Of a stretch of 64,000 nt of DNA, positions 41,855 to 51,558 are shown piece by piece. This DNA is from RUG12461 sp045657665. GTDB lineage: Bacteria; Bacillota; Clostridia; Lachnospirales; Lachnospiraceae. Within the stretch, counting starts at the first letter, position 1. Each line of letters begins with the position of its first letter. The stretch is taken from NCBI GenBank assembly GCA_045657665.1, contig JAZOTN010000021.1, positions 1 to 64,000 on the forward strand, written 5' to 3'. Under the pieces are notes generated by a model that made no database searches, was not told the origin of the DNA, and saw nothing but the letters and a program-made list of their open reading frames with translations. The position numbers were made by a program, and so were the translations under genes.

Positions 41855-42772
41855 CTACTTTTTATTAATGGCTTTCCGGTTATCCGTAAACCGGAAGATG
41901 AGAAGACTCAGAATACCCGTGATCACAAACAGGAATACGGAAAGCGCACCACCCATACCATAGTTCTTACTGAACAGGTGCTTATTCAAGTACATGATCA
42001 GTGTCATGGACGAACGCATCGGATCACCGGTACCGTTGGTCAGAATCTGCGGAACATCAAACATCTGCAGACCACCGATCAAAGATGTGACCATCACATA
42101 GATCAGGATCGGCCGAAGAAGCGGCAATGTGATCTTGAAAAATGTCTGGGTTGACGTCGCACCGTCTACGGATGCCGCTTCAAAGAGCGAAGGATCTATA
42201 CCCATCATTCCTGCCATGAGAAGAATGGTCGTATTACCAAACCACATCAGCAGGTTCATGAGGGCGACCAGCCCGCGCACACTTCCGACATGCGACATAA
42301 AGCTGTACGGTTCAGCCAGAACACCCAGCTGCATCAGGATGGAGTTGATCGGGCCCGTATCCGCAAACAAAGTAAAGAATAACATAGCGAACGCGGAAGC
42401 CATGATCAGGTTCGGAAGATAGATGACCGTCTTAAAGAATCGCTGACATTTAAGACGAAGTGACGGATCCGAGAACCATGCTCCAAGGAGCAGGGAAATG
42501 AGGATCTGCGGAACAAAGCCGAGTACCCACATGATCATCGTATTTCCGAAATACTTCCAAAGATCGGGTGTACTGAAGATCTGTTTATAATTCTCCAGTC
42601 CGATAAAGTTAGGACCAACCTGTGTCAGTCCGGACCGGTAATTTTCAAAAAAACTGTTTGTAACTGTGCTGATCAGCGGGATCAGCTGAAAGACGATATA
42701 GATTACAATAAATGGAATAAGAAAGATATACCCCCACTTATTATATTTTACTACGTTGCTCCTTTTTTTCAT
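41855..42772 (-). CDS. Carbohydrate ABC transporter permease (MalF-type)
   Basis: A 305-residue permease with six membrane helices; start placed at the ATG behind AAAGGGG. It begins with VVKYNKWGYIFLIPFIVIYI and has the EAA loop SLFEAASVDGATSTQTFFKI. A strong hairpin lies between this gene and the binding-protein gene, which probably sets the higher level of the binding protein. Confidence 0.9.
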   Translation of the reverse strand: MKKRSNVVKYNKWGYIFLIPFIVIYIVFQLIPLISTVTNSFFENYRSGLTQVGPNFIGLENYKQIFSTPDLWKYFGNTMIMWVLGFVPQILISLLLGAWFSDPSLRLKCQRFFKTVIYLPNLIMASAFAMLFFTLFADTGPINSILMQLGVLAEPYSFMSHVGSVRGLVALMNLLMWFGNTTILLMAGMMGIDPSLFEAASVDGATSTQTFFKITLPLLRPILIYVMVTSLIGGLQMFDVPQILTNGTGDPMRSSMTLIMYLNKHLFSKNYGMGGALSVFLFVITGILSLLIFRFTDNRKAINKK

Positions 42773-42796
42773 AAGCAATACCCCTTTGAAAAAGAC

Positions 42797-42824
42797 CGCC
42801 TGCCTGACTAAGATCAGGCAGGCG
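42797..42824 (-). terminator. Intercistronic hairpin/attenuator after the binding-protein gene
   Basis: CGCCTGCCTGA (42797-42807) pairs perfectly with TCAGGCAGGCG (42814-42824). On the minus strand it is followed by GTCTTTTTC. Such partial terminators between binding protein and permease genes reduce permease expression. Confidence 0.7.
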
Positions 42825-42852
42825 ATATAAGGTCTTTTTAATTAAATGATGC

Positions 42853-44301
42853 TTAGTGGCTCAGTTCCGGATATTTCTCTTCTACTGCAGTATAGAACTG
42901 GTTAAGAGCATCTTCCTCAGAAGCGTTGCCTTCGAAGTAGTTCTTCATAGCTGCCTGGAATTCCTCGTTGCAGCCCTGATCATACGGAGAAAGGTTGGAA
43001 AGATCGATTCCCTCAGCACCTGCTGCAAGCTCAGCATACGGATTCTGTCCACCAAGAAGGTCGATGTTACCTTCGTCAGATCCTGCAAGATCAGCCAGTA
43101 CGCTCTTGCTGTTTACGCAATCGGAATCAGCTGTTGCGATCTCTTTGAGAACGTCCTTGTCGGTCGTCATGGTAAGGATGATGTCAGCTACGAGGCTCGG
43201 GTTGTCCGTACCGGTTGCTGCGCAGATCCATGTACCACCCCAGTAGTAAGACTGCGGGCCTTCGCAGAATCCCCAGCCGCCCTGGTTAGCAATGGTGCCT
43301 TCCTGGTCAGCGTCAAGGCAGAAGTTGAAGAACCAAGCGGGTCCGAAGTAGCAGAAGATCTTTCCTTCCGGCTTCTTGCCCTTTGCCCAGTCATCGCCCC
43401 ACAGATCATAGGTGTTCTCACCCTTGTTGTCTACGAGCTCTTTGGAATCGTCTACCCATGCCTGCATGTTCGGATCGATTACGATCTTGCCGTCCTGTAC
43501 CCACTTGCCGGATACGTTGTTGCTGTATACACGATAGGTGTCATTTACGGAGCACATTGTGTAGCCCTTGTCAGCTGCTTTTGCTGCGGTCTCTTTGTAT
43601 TTGGACCAGTCAGCAACTGCTGCCTGAACGTCAGCCGGATCATCGGAACCAAGGATTTCCTTTGCAGCTTCGCGGTTGTAGATCATACCAGCGGAGCATG
43701 CCTGCCAGGAAGATCCCTTGAGGTTGCCGTTGCTGTCGGTAACGATGCTCTGGGTATATTCATACTGATCAGAAACATCTGCGTCCGTGATTCCAAGATC
43801 GGAAAGTGCCATTGCATAGTCGGTATCAACATACTTCAATGCGTAGTCAGCCTCAACCAGGAACAGGTCGATCTTGTCATCATCTGCTGCGCTTTCCTGC
43901 TTCAGGAGCGTCTCGTCAAGGTTGTTCTGATAAGCGTTGTCATCGGACGGAGTGATGTTCCAAACGACATTGACATCGCCGATCGTACCGTGAGTTCCGT
44001 CAACCTCTTCATATCCCGGATAGTGATCCGTGATACGGCTCTTGAACTCTTCATTCCAGCAGTAGATGTTCAGGGTCGATCCCTCTGACAGAGCAGCATC
44101 CACGACTTCCTCTGCGACCTCTTCTTCAACTGCTTCCGATACAGCTTCCTCAACTACGGCTTCTGCCACAGCTTCCTCCACTGCTTCAGACACAGCTGCC
44201 TCTGCTGCCGCCTGGGCTGCTGCCTGGTTTGTGCCGCAACCTGCAAGCATAGAGCCTGCTACCGCTGCACAAAGTAATGCGCTGATAACTTTCTTTTTCA
44301 T
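42853..44301 (-). CDS. Extracellular sugar-binding lipoprotein
   Basis: A 482-residue ABC substrate-binding protein. The lipoprotein signal MKKKVISALLCAAVAGSMLA is followed by Gly-Cys22. A 45-residue Ala/Glu/Val-rich linker (EAAVSEAVEEAVAEAV...) comes before the SBP_bac_1 fold, which starts STLNIYCWNEEFKSRI. Position next to cellobiose phosphorylase suggests a cello-oligosaccharide or beta-glucoside ligand, which is inference. It follows the LacI-type gene by 29 bp. Confidence 0.9.
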   Translation of the reverse strand: MKKKVISALLCAAVAGSMLAGCGTNQAAAQAAAEAAVSEAVEEAVAEAVVEEAVSEAVEEEVAEEVVDAALSEGSTLNIYCWNEEFKSRITDHYPGYEEVDGTHGTIGDVNVVWNITPSDDNAYQNNLDETLLKQESAADDDKIDLFLVEADYALKYVDTDYAMALSDLGITDADVSDQYEYTQSIVTDSNGNLKGSSWQACSAGMIYNREAAKEILGSDDPADVQAAVADWSKYKETAAKAADKGYTMCSVNDTYRVYSNNVSGKWVQDGKIVIDPNMQAWVDDSKELVDNKGENTYDLWGDDWAKGKKPEGKIFCYFGPAWFFNFCLDADQEGTIANQGGWGFCEGPQSYYWGGTWICAATGTDNPSLVADIILTMTTDKDVLKEIATADSDCVNSKSVLADLAGSDEGNIDLLGGQNPYAELAAGAEGIDLSNLSPYDQGCNEEFQAAMKNYFEGNASEEDALNQFYTAVEEKYPELSH

Positions 44302-44330
44302 TGCTGTTTCTCCTCCTTTTGAAGAAAATG

Positions 44331-45353
44331 TTATTGGTTCGAAGTTACCTCTCCTACCGATTCACCCGGTATTAAAGTTCCTTCTATAACGACTCTCTCA
44401 ACGAGAGTTGTTTTCGGTTTTTCAATGAGACCGATGAGTCTCCGTGCCGCCTCTGCTCCGATAAGCTGTGTGTCCTGATGGATCGTCGTAAGCTTTGGTG
44501 AAAGGAGCTGGCTGAGTCTGGTTCCGTCGTATCCGGCAACCGAGATGTCTTTCGGAATCCGAAGATGCCTTCCGCGGATCACGTTCCGCCCTCCGATCAG
44601 TGCCGTATCGTCCGGATAAAGGATACAGGTGGGCGGGTTCGGAAGATCCAGAAGCTTTTCGGTTGCCTCCGCTGCACCTTCCACTTTGAGGTACTCACCG
44701 GTCCTAATATATTCCTCCGGGATCTGGAGTCCGAGTTCCTCGCATATCCTCCGGAAAGTAATGACCCTTTCCCTTGTCACGTAGGAATAATCCTCTCCGT
44801 GGATGTATGCGATCCTTCTGTGTCCTTTTTTATATATGTAACGAACCAGGTCTTCGATTCCCTTGACGTTGTTGGAACTCACTGCCGGGCAGCTCTGGTG
44901 TACGTAATCGATGGTTGCTTTCGGGATGGAGCTGTTGAGAAGTTCGATCACCTCAGGATCGTTCCAGTCCGCACATACGATCATCACACCTTCGAAATTC
45001 CGGTATCTCACATGATCAATGTAGGAAAGCTCTCTTTTTTCGAAGCGGTTGTTAATGAAAGAAATATCGTAACCTCTCTTTTCCGCTTCTTCTTTAAAAC
45101 CCTCCAGCACTCCGGAAAAGTACTCATGTGTCAGTCCGCTTCCGGCGTCATCCTTGAACAGCACTCCGATATTGTAGGATCTTCTCGTTTTCAGTGCCCG
45201 TGCCGCCGCGTTCGGATAATAACCCATCTCCTTTGCCGCGCTGCGAACTCTCTCTTTGGTTTCTGTGCCGATATCCTTTTGATCATTCAGCGCCTTGCTG
45301 ACAGTAGCGACCGACACGCCGCATTTTTTTGCTATATCCTTGAGAGAAGTCAT
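44331..45353 (-). CDS. LacI-family transcriptional regulator
   Basis: A 340-residue regulator; start chosen at MTSLKDIAKKCGVSV since the upstream extension is not protein-like. HTH and hinge: SLKDIAKKCGVSVATVSKAL, then AARALKTRRSYNIGVLF. The periplasmic-binding-like effector domain follows. It is the first gene of the importer operon and divergent from the phosphorylase gene; two identical operator-like sequences lie in the shared intergenic region. Confidence 0.9.
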   Translation of the reverse strand: MTSLKDIAKKCGVSVATVSKALNDQKDIGTETKERVRSAAKEMGYYPNAAARALKTRRSYNIGVLFKDDAGSGLTHEYFSGVLEGFKEEAEKRGYDISFINNRFEKRELSYIDHVRYRNFEGVMIVCADWNDPEVIELLNSSIPKATIDYVHQSCPAVSSNNVKGIEDLVRYIYKKGHRRIAYIHGEDYSYVTRERVITFRRICEELGLQIPEEYIRTGEYLKVEGAAEATEKLLDLPNPPTCILYPDDTALIGGRNVIRGRHLRIPKDISVAGYDGTRLSQLLSPKLTTIHQDTQLIGAEAARRLIGLIEKPKTTLVERVVIEGTLIPGESVGEVTSNQ

Positions 45354-45380
45354 CTTGGTTAAGTTCCTTTTTCGAAAAAC

Positions 45381-45395
45381 GCTTAATCGTTTTCG
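45381..45395. promoter_or_regulatory. LacI-type operator, copy 1
   Basis: GCTTAATCGTTTTCG, with the central CG and flanking A/T pattern of LacI-family operators (opposite strand GAAAACGATT). It lies just downstream of the -10 of the regulator/importer promoter; an overlapping second half-site (CGAAAAACG) precedes it. Confidence 0.65.
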
Positions 45396-45402
45396 TGTTT
45401 TC

Positions 45403-45431
45403 ACTATAATACTTTCGTTACGAAAAAGCAA
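45403..45431 (-). promoter_or_regulatory. Promoter of the LacI-importer operon
   Basis: Minus strand -35 TTGCTT (45426-45431), 17-bp spacer, -10 TATAGT (45403-45408). The spacer contains TTTCGTTACGAAA, a 6+1+6 dyad that may be another operator. Confidence 0.6.
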
Positions 45432-45505
45432 CCGCTTTTTTTCATTTTGCCAAAATATCCAGTTTTGCTTTCTGGTTTTTGTGCACAATGTATAAGCATT
45501 TTTTC

Positions 45506-45534
45506 TTGCAATTTGAGAAAACGCCACGTATACT
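45506..45534 (+). promoter_or_regulatory. Promoter of the cellobiose phosphorylase gene
   Basis: -35 TTGCAA (45506-45511), 17-bp spacer, -10 TATACT (45529-45534). Confidence 0.7.
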
Positions 45535-45554
45535 CATTATTAAGTTATCTTTAT

Positions 45555-45569
45555 GCTTAATCGTTTTCG
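45555..45569. promoter_or_regulatory. LacI-type operator, copy 2
   Basis: An exact second copy of GCTTAATCGTTTTCG, 174 bp from the first and about 20 bp downstream of the phosphorylase -10. Two spaced sites allow repression of both divergent promoters, possibly by looping. Confidence 0.7.
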
Positions 45570-45609
45570 ATTTCATCAAATTCTATTATGTATTGAGGAG
45601 GGTAAACCC

Positions 45610-48057
45610 ATGAAATTCGGACATTTTGATGATGCTGCGAAAGAATATGTCATCACTTCCCCAAAGACCCCGCTTCCCTGGATCAATTACCTCGGCTGCG
45701 AAAACTTCTTTTCTCTGATCAGCAATACCGGAGGCGGTTACAGCTTCTTCCGTGATGCAAAACTGCTCCGGATCACAAGATACCGCTATAATAACGTTCC
45801 GTTGGATTCAAACGGGCATTACTACTATATTAAGGATGGCGATACTATCTGGAACCCCGGCTGGATGCCCAGCAAGACTGAACTGGATTCCTATGAATGC
45901 CGCCACGGCATGGGCTATTCCGTATATACCGGCGAGAAAAATGCCCTCCGCACATCCGTCACGGCCTTTGTTCCGATCGGCGACACCTGCGAGATCAATA
46001 AAGTAAGTCTAACCAACACAGGCAGTTCCGAAAAGAACGTTGATCTGTTTTCGTATGTAGAGTTCTGTCTCTGGAATGCCATGGATGACATGACCAATTT
46101 CCAGCGTAACTACAGCACCGGCGAGGTTGAGATCCATGACAACGGACAGGAGATCTTCCACAAGACCGAGTACCGCGAAAGAAGAAACCATTTTGCAACT
46201 TATGTGGTAAATGCTCCTGTGGATGGATTTGACACTGATCAGGACAGCTTCCTCGGAAGCTACGGAGAAAACAGTTCTCCCGAAGTCGTCAGAACCGGTG
46301 TTTCGAAAAACTCCGTTGCATCCGGCTGGCATCCGATCGGCTCGCACCATATCAAGGTTTCGCTTGCACCCGGAGAAACAAAGACCTACATCTTCACACT
46401 CGGTTACATTGAAAACCCTGTAGAGGAAAAATGGGAAGGTCGTCCCGAAGACGGAAAAGTAAACTGGAAGCGCGCGGATGAAATGCGCCGCCGCTATGAT
46501 ACGGAAGAGAAGGTTGACGCTGCTTTTGATAAGCTCCGCGAATACTGGAACGGTCTTCTTTCCCACTTTACCGTCAAGTCCGACGAAGAAAAACTTGACC
46601 GAATGGTTAACATCTGGCATCAGTACCAGTGCATGGTCACCTTTAACATGTCACGTTCGGCTTCCTATTATGAATCCGGTATCGGACGCGGCATGGGCTT
46701 CCGTGATTCCTGTCAGGATCTCCTCGGATTTGTTCACCTGATCCCGGACCGCGCAAGAGAGCGTCTCATTGACATTGCTTCCACGCAATTCCCGGACGGC
46801 TCTGCTTACCATCAGTATCAGCCACTCACCAAGAAGGGCAACTCCGATATCGGTTCCGGCTTCAATGATGATCCGCTCTGGCTGATCGCAGGTACTGCTG
46901 CTTATATCAAAGAAACCGGAGACTATACCATTCTGGATGAAAAAACACCCTGGGACAGCGACCCGGACAATGCTGCCGACTTCATGGAGCATCTCCGCCG
47001 CTCCTTCAACTATACGGCATCGCATCTCGGACCGCATAACCTGCCGCTGATCGGCCGCGCAGACTGGAATGACTGCCTGAATCTGAACTGCTTTTCTACG
47101 GAGCCCGGCGAATCCTTCCAGACCTTCGGTCCCTCGGAAGGACCGAACGCAGAATCCGTTTTCATCGCAGGCATGTTCGTCAAATACGGGAAAGACTGGG
47201 TGCAGATCTTAAAACACAGAGGTCTTGACGATGAGGCCAGCGCTGCGGAGAACGAGATCAAAAAGATGGAAGAGACTGTTCTTCATGCAGGATGGGACGG
47301 AGAATGGTTCCTCCGCGCTTACGATCACTATCAGAATAAGATCGGCTCCAAAGACTGCGACGAAGGGAAGATCTTCATTGAGCCTCAGGGCTTCTGCGTT
47401 ATGGCAGAGATCGGCTTAAACGACGGCAAGTGTCTCGCAGCCATGGAATCTGTCGAGAAACATCTGGACACGAAATACGGCATTGTGCTTCTGCAACCGC
47501 CATATCTTAAATATCATGTGGAACTCGGAGAGATCAGTTCTTATCCGCCCGGATACAAAGAGAACGCAGGTATCTTCTGCCACAACAACCCCTGGATCTC
47601 TATCGCGGAAACCGTAGTCGGAAGAGGCAACCGTGCATGGCAGGTATACACCCGCACCTGTCCCGCATATATCGAGGACATCAGCGAGATCCACCGCACG
47701 GAACCTTATGTATACTCCCAGATGATCGCAGGAAAAGATGCTGCAAACTTCGGCGAGGCGAAAAACAGCTGGCTGACCGGAACAGCAGCTTGGACATTCC
47801 TCGATGTATCACAGTACATACTCGGTATCCGTCCCGATTATGACGGGCTCACCATTGATCCGTGTATCCCGTCCACATTAAAGGGCTTCACGGCAAAACG
47901 TGATTTCCGCGGAACCACCTATCACATTACCGTCAAAAACGAAAACGGCTCCGAAAAAGGCGTGAAAAAGATGCTTGTCGACGGAGCAGAGGTTTCCGGA
48001 AATACGATCCCGCTCTCCCCGGACAAGAAAGAGGTGAACGTCGAGGTCATTATGTAA
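45610..48057 (+). CDS. cbpA: Cellobiose phosphorylase, GH94
   Basis: An 815-residue enzyme, equal to the usual length of cytosolic GH94 cellobiose phosphorylases (about 811). Start at the ATG behind GAGGAGGG. It shows MKFGHFDDAAKEYVITSPKT, the substrate loop GIGRGMGFRDSCQDLLGF, and the catalytic Asp in LIGRADWNDCLNLNCF. It splits cellobiose with phosphate into glucose and glucose-1-phosphate, saving ATP. Cellodextrin phosphorylase is less likely because of the length and loop. A strong terminator follows. Confidence 0.9.
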   Translation: MKFGHFDDAAKEYVITSPKTPLPWINYLGCENFFSLISNTGGGYSFFRDAKLLRITRYRYNNVPLDSNGHYYYIKDGDTIWNPGWMPSKTELDSYECRHGMGYSVYTGEKNALRTSVTAFVPIGDTCEINKVSLTNTGSSEKNVDLFSYVEFCLWNAMDDMTNFQRNYSTGEVEIHDNGQEIFHKTEYRERRNHFATYVVNAPVDGFDTDQDSFLGSYGENSSPEVVRTGVSKNSVASGWHPIGSHHIKVSLAPGETKTYIFTLGYIENPVEEKWEGRPEDGKVNWKRADEMRRRYDTEEKVDAAFDKLREYWNGLLSHFTVKSDEEKLDRMVNIWHQYQCMVTFNMSRSASYYESGIGRGMGFRDSCQDLLGFVHLIPDRARERLIDIASTQFPDGSAYHQYQPLTKKGNSDIGSGFNDDPLWLIAGTAAYIKETGDYTILDEKTPWDSDPDNAADFMEHLRRSFNYTASHLGPHNLPLIGRADWNDCLNLNCFSTEPGESFQTFGPSEGPNAESVFIAGMFVKYGKDWVQILKHRGLDDEASAAENEIKKMEETVLHAGWDGEWFLRAYDHYQNKIGSKDCDEGKIFIEPQGFCVMAEIGLNDGKCLAAMESVEKHLDTKYGIVLLQPPYLKYHVELGEISSYPPGYKENAGIFCHNNPWISIAETVVGRGNRAWQVYTRTCPAYIEDISEIHRTEPYVYSQMIAGKDAANFGEAKNSWLTGTAAWTFLDVSQYILGIRPDYDGLTIDPCIPSTLKGFTAKRDFRGTTYHITVKNENGSEKGVKKMLVDGAEVSGNTIPLSPDKKEVNVEVIM

Positions 48058-48072
48058 GCTCCCAAAAAAGAT

Positions 48073-48111
48073 GCCCCCGCAGTTTTTTATAACTGCGAGG
48101 GCGCTTTTTTT
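48073..48111. terminator. Intrinsic terminator, bidirectional
   Basis: GCCCCCGCAGTT (48073-48084) pairs with AACTGCGAGGGC (48091-48102) with one mismatch, with A-run before and T-run after. It separates the phosphorylase gene from the convergent aquaporin gene. Confidence 0.85.
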
Positions 48112-48138
48112 CTGTCTGGTTTTAATCCCGGATCTGTT

Positions 48139-48858
48139 TTATTTTTCTTTTTCTTTTTCCTTTTCCTTATGTGCAGCCAGATTCATGTATACGATCGCTG
48201 CAAGAAGTGCACCCACAAGCGGTCCTACGATGAAAATCCAGACCTGGGTGAGCGCTTCCATGTTTCCGTCAAAAACAGCGGCAAAAACAGCCGGAGCGAT
48301 AGAACGCGCCGGATTCACGGAAGTACCGGTGAGACCGATCCCGAAAATATGCACGAACGTCAGCGTCAGACCGATGATGAGACCGCCGAAAGAACCATGT
48401 TTCGCTTTCTTGTCCGTTACTCCGAGGATCGTCAGCACGAAGATAAACGTCAGGATGCATTCCACAATAAGTCCCGCGATGATACTGCCGTTCACACCGG
48501 AAAGACCGTTGGAGCCGAATCCGCCTGTCATATCCGGCACATAACCGACTCTGAAGATAACAACCAGAAGTCCGCTTCCGATAAAACCGCCGATGACCTG
48601 TGCGATCACATACTGAATGAACTCACTGAATGTCATCCCGCCGGAAAGCAGTACCCCGAAAGATACCGCGGGGTTGATATGGCACCCCGATACGTTTCCG
48701 ATACAGTAAGCCATGGCCACGATCGAAAGACCAAATGCCAGCGCCGTCAAAAGATATCCGGATCCGGCAGCCGAGTCACATCCGACAAGCATAGCCGTCC
48801 CGCAGCCCATAAACACAAGAACTGCTGTTCCGATCATTTCTGCTATAAACTTTTTCAT
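48139..48858 (-). CDS. Aquaporin (MIP family)
   Basis: A 239-residue channel with six membrane helices and both NPA loops, SGCHINPAVSFGVLLSGG and GTSVNPARSIAPAVF. The selectivity region around the second NPA (NPARS) and length point to an AqpZ-type water channel rather than GlpF, which has NPARD. The C-terminus ends in a Lys/Glu tail (KEKEKEKEK). It is a single gene. Confidence 0.9.
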   Translation of the reverse strand: MKKFIAEMIGTAVLVFMGCGTAMLVGCDSAAGSGYLLTALAFGLSIVAMAYCIGNVSGCHINPAVSFGVLLSGGMTFSEFIQYVIAQVIGGFIGSGLLVVIFRVGYVPDMTGGFGSNGLSGVNGSIIAGLIVECILTFIFVLTILGVTDKKAKHGSFGGLIIGLTLTFVHIFGIGLTGTSVNPARSIAPAVFAAVFDGNMEALTQVWIFIVGPLVGALLAAIVYMNLAAHKEKEKEKEK

Positions 48859-48913
48859 GTTACATTTTCCTCCTCATTTTGTTTTGTGTATCATAAACGG
48901 TTTCCGTTTACAA

Positions 48914-50203
48914 TCAGTTCTTCGGGATCATCTTTTCCATCCCGCCCATATATGGCTGAAGAACCTTCGGGATATTGACACTTCCGTCCGCATTCAGGTT
49001 GTTCTCGAGAAAAGCGATCAACATACGTGGCGGAGCAACAACCGTATTGTTCAGCGTATGAGCAAAATACTTATTCCCGTCCGCCGCCTTTACACGGATC
49101 TTGAGACGCCTTGCCTGCGCATCGCCGAGATTGGAGCAGCTTCCCACCTCAAAATACTTCTGCTGACGGGGTGACCACGCCTCCACATCGCAGGATTTTA
49201 CCTTGAGATCTGCCAGATCACCGGAGCAGCATTCCAGTGTGCGAACCGGTATATCGAGACTCCGGAAAAGATCCACCGTATTCTTCCAGAGCTGCTCATA
49301 CCATTTCGGCGATTCCTCCGGCTTGCAGACAACGATCATTTCCTGCTTCTCAAACTGATGGATCCGGTACACACCGCGCTCCTCAATCCCGTGCGCCCCC
49401 TTTTCCTTCCGGAAGCAGGGTGAATAACTCGTCAGGGTATACGGCAGTTTCTCCTCGTCATTCAGTGTATCGATAAATTTCCCGATCATGGAGTGCTCCG
49501 AAGTACCGATCAGGTAAAGATCCTCTCCTTCGATCTTGTACATCATCGCGTCCATTTCTTCAAAGCTCATGACACCTGTCACCACATTTGAGCGGATCAT
49601 GAACGGCGGTACACAATATGTGAATCCTCGTCCGATCATAAAGTCTCTGGCATACGCGATAACGGATGAATGAAGACGAGCGATATCGCCCATCAGATAA
49701 TAGAATCCGTTTCCCGCCACTTTTCCGGCCGCCTCAAAATCCACACCGTCAAACCGCGCCATGATGTCCGTGTGATAGGGAATTTCGAAATCCGGTGTCA
49801 CCGGATCTCCGAAGCGCTCGATCTCCACATTGGCACTGTCATCCGGACCGATCGGTACGGATGGATCGATGATGTTCGGGATCGTCATCATGCGTTTTGT
49901 GACTTCTTCGTTGTATTCTTTTTCCTGCTCTTCCAGATTTGCAAGCCGCTCTGCCTGGGCATTCACCTCAGCCTTTATCTTTTCCGCCTCATCTTTTTTG
50001 CCCTGACCCATCAGCTGACCGATCTGCTTGGACAGCTTGTTCCGGTTTGCGCGAAGATCATCTGCTTCCTGTTTTGCCGCTCTCGCCTTCTGGTCAAGAT
50101 CGATCACCTCATCTACAAGCTTGAGCTTATGTTCCTGATATTTTTTTCGGATGTTTTCTTTTACCGCCTCCGGATTCTCCCGGAGAAATTTAATGTCTAT
50201 CAT
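48914..50203 (-). CDS. serS: Seryl-tRNA synthetase
   Basis: A 429-residue class II synthetase with the N-terminal tRNA-binding coiled coil (FLRENPEAVKENIRKKYQEH) and motifs 2 and 3: CFRKEKGAHGIEERGVYRIH, then AHTLNNTVVAPPRMLIAFLE. It charges tRNA-Ser. It follows glyA by 17 bp; pairing serine charging with serine-glycine interconversion is a functional link. Confidence 0.97.
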   Translation of the reverse strand: MIDIKFLRENPEAVKENIRKKYQEHKLKLVDEVIDLDQKARAAKQEADDLRANRNKLSKQIGQLMGQGKKDEAEKIKAEVNAQAERLANLEEQEKEYNEEVTKRMMTIPNIIDPSVPIGPDDSANVEIERFGDPVTPDFEIPYHTDIMARFDGVDFEAAGKVAGNGFYYLMGDIARLHSSVIAYARDFMIGRGFTYCVPPFMIRSNVVTGVMSFEEMDAMMYKIEGEDLYLIGTSEHSMIGKFIDTLNDEEKLPYTLTSYSPCFRKEKGAHGIEERGVYRIHQFEKQEMIVVCKPEESPKWYEQLWKNTVDLFRSLDIPVRTLECCSGDLADLKVKSCDVEAWSPRQQKYFEVGSCSNLGDAQARRLKIRVKAADGNKYFAHTLNNTVVAPPRMLIAFLENNLNADGSVNIPKVLQPYMGGMEKMIPKN

Positions 50204-50220
50204 AGCCGGCTCCTTTTTTA

Positions 50221-51465
50221 TTATTCAAATCTGAGCGGATATTTCTCCGTCAGTCCTTTGATGATCTCCTGCGCCTTCGAAACGCCTGTCTCGCCTTCTT
50301 TGATCACTATCGAAATGGCTTCCGCCACCTGATCGAAATCATCCTCTTTAAGCCCCCTCGAGGTTGCCGCCGGCGTACCGAGACGAATGCCGCTGGTTAC
50401 GAAAGGCTTCTGGGGATCATTCGGGATCGTATTCTTGTTCGCTGTGATATGCGCCGCATCCAGAAGCTTCTCTACCACTTTTCCGGTCAGTGAGAAATTC
50501 GTAAGATCCACCAGCATCAGATGGTTATCCGTGCCTCCGGAAACGATCTTGATCCCGCGGGAAATAAGTCCCTTGCAAAGAGCCTGTGCATTCTTAAGAA
50601 TCTGTGACTGATATTCCTTAAAGGATGGCTTCAACGCTTCCTCAAAGCACACCGCCTTTGCCGCGATCACGTGCATGAGCGGACCTCCCTGTGTTCCCGG
50701 GAATACCGCCTTGTTAAAGTTGTACTTCTCATTTGCCGCAGCGGTTGCCATGATCATTCCGCCACGGGGACCACGCAGTGTTTTATGTGTGGTCGTCGTC
50801 ACAATATCCGCATACGGAACCGGCGATGGATGAAGACCGGTCGCAACGAGACCGGCAATGTGCGCGATATCCACCATCAGTACGGCATCCACTGCGTCAG
50901 AGATCTCACGAAGTCTCGGAAAATCTATGGTCCTCGCGTAGGCAGAAGCACCCGCAATGATCATCTTCGGGCGGCAATCCTTTGCAATACGTTCCAGCTC
51001 ATCATAATCGATAAAGCCTTCGTCATTGACTCCATAAGGAACGATATTGAAATAGTTTCCCGAAAAATTGACCGGACTTCCATGCGTCAGGTGCCCGCCG
51101 TGATCCAGATTCATCCCCATCACGGTATCGCCGGGACTTAGCACCGCAAACTGAACCGCCATGTTCGCCTGAGCCCCGGAATGGGGCTGCACATTGACAT
51201 ATTCACAGCCAAACAGCTTCTTTGCCCGTTCTCTGGCAAGTTCTTCCACAACGTCCACACATTCGCATCCACCGTAATACCGCTTGCCCGGATATCCTTC
51301 CGCGTATTTATTGGTCAGGATCGAGCCCATTGCCGACATGACGGCAGGACTCACCCAGTTCTCCGAAGCGATCAGCTCGATATGGCTGTTCTGGCGGTCA
51401 AACTCTGCCCGAATGGCTTCTGCGATCTCGGGATCACTGCTCTTGATATCTTCCAAACTGTACAT
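50221..51465 (-). CDS. glyA: Serine hydroxymethyltransferase
   Basis: A 414-residue PLP enzyme. The cofactor Lys is in VTTTTHKTLRGPRGGMIMA; ELIASENWVSPAVMSAMGS and YAEGYPGKRYYGGCECVD are hallmark blocks. It converts serine and tetrahydrofolate to glycine and methylene-tetrahydrofolate. It is upstream of serS. Confidence 0.97.
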   Translation of the reverse strand: MYSLEDIKSSDPEIAEAIRAEFDRQNSHIELIASENWVSPAVMSAMGSILTNKYAEGYPGKRYYGGCECVDVVEELARERAKKLFGCEYVNVQPHSGAQANMAVQFAVLSPGDTVMGMNLDHGGHLTHGSPVNFSGNYFNIVPYGVNDEGFIDYDELERIAKDCRPKMIIAGASAYARTIDFPRLREISDAVDAVLMVDIAHIAGLVATGLHPSPVPYADIVTTTTHKTLRGPRGGMIMATAAANEKYNFNKAVFPGTQGGPLMHVIAAKAVCFEEALKPSFKEYQSQILKNAQALCKGLISRGIKIVSGGTDNHLMLVDLTNFSLTGKVVEKLLDAAHITANKNTIPNDPQKPFVTSGIRLGTPAATSRGLKEDDFDQVAEAISIVIKEGETGVSKAQEIIKGLTEKYPLRFE

Positions 51466-51558
51466 TTCTCTCTCTCCTTTGCTATGAGCACTTAGCGAGT
51501 GTTTTTTGCTCGCTTACGTGCGATGCATACCGAACCCTTGACGAGAACAAGCTTTGCG

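Noticed and set aside
42856..44088. 410-codon plus-strand frame opposite the sugar-binding lipoprotein
   Set aside because: Shadow frame; the minus-strand protein has a clear lipobox and binding fold.
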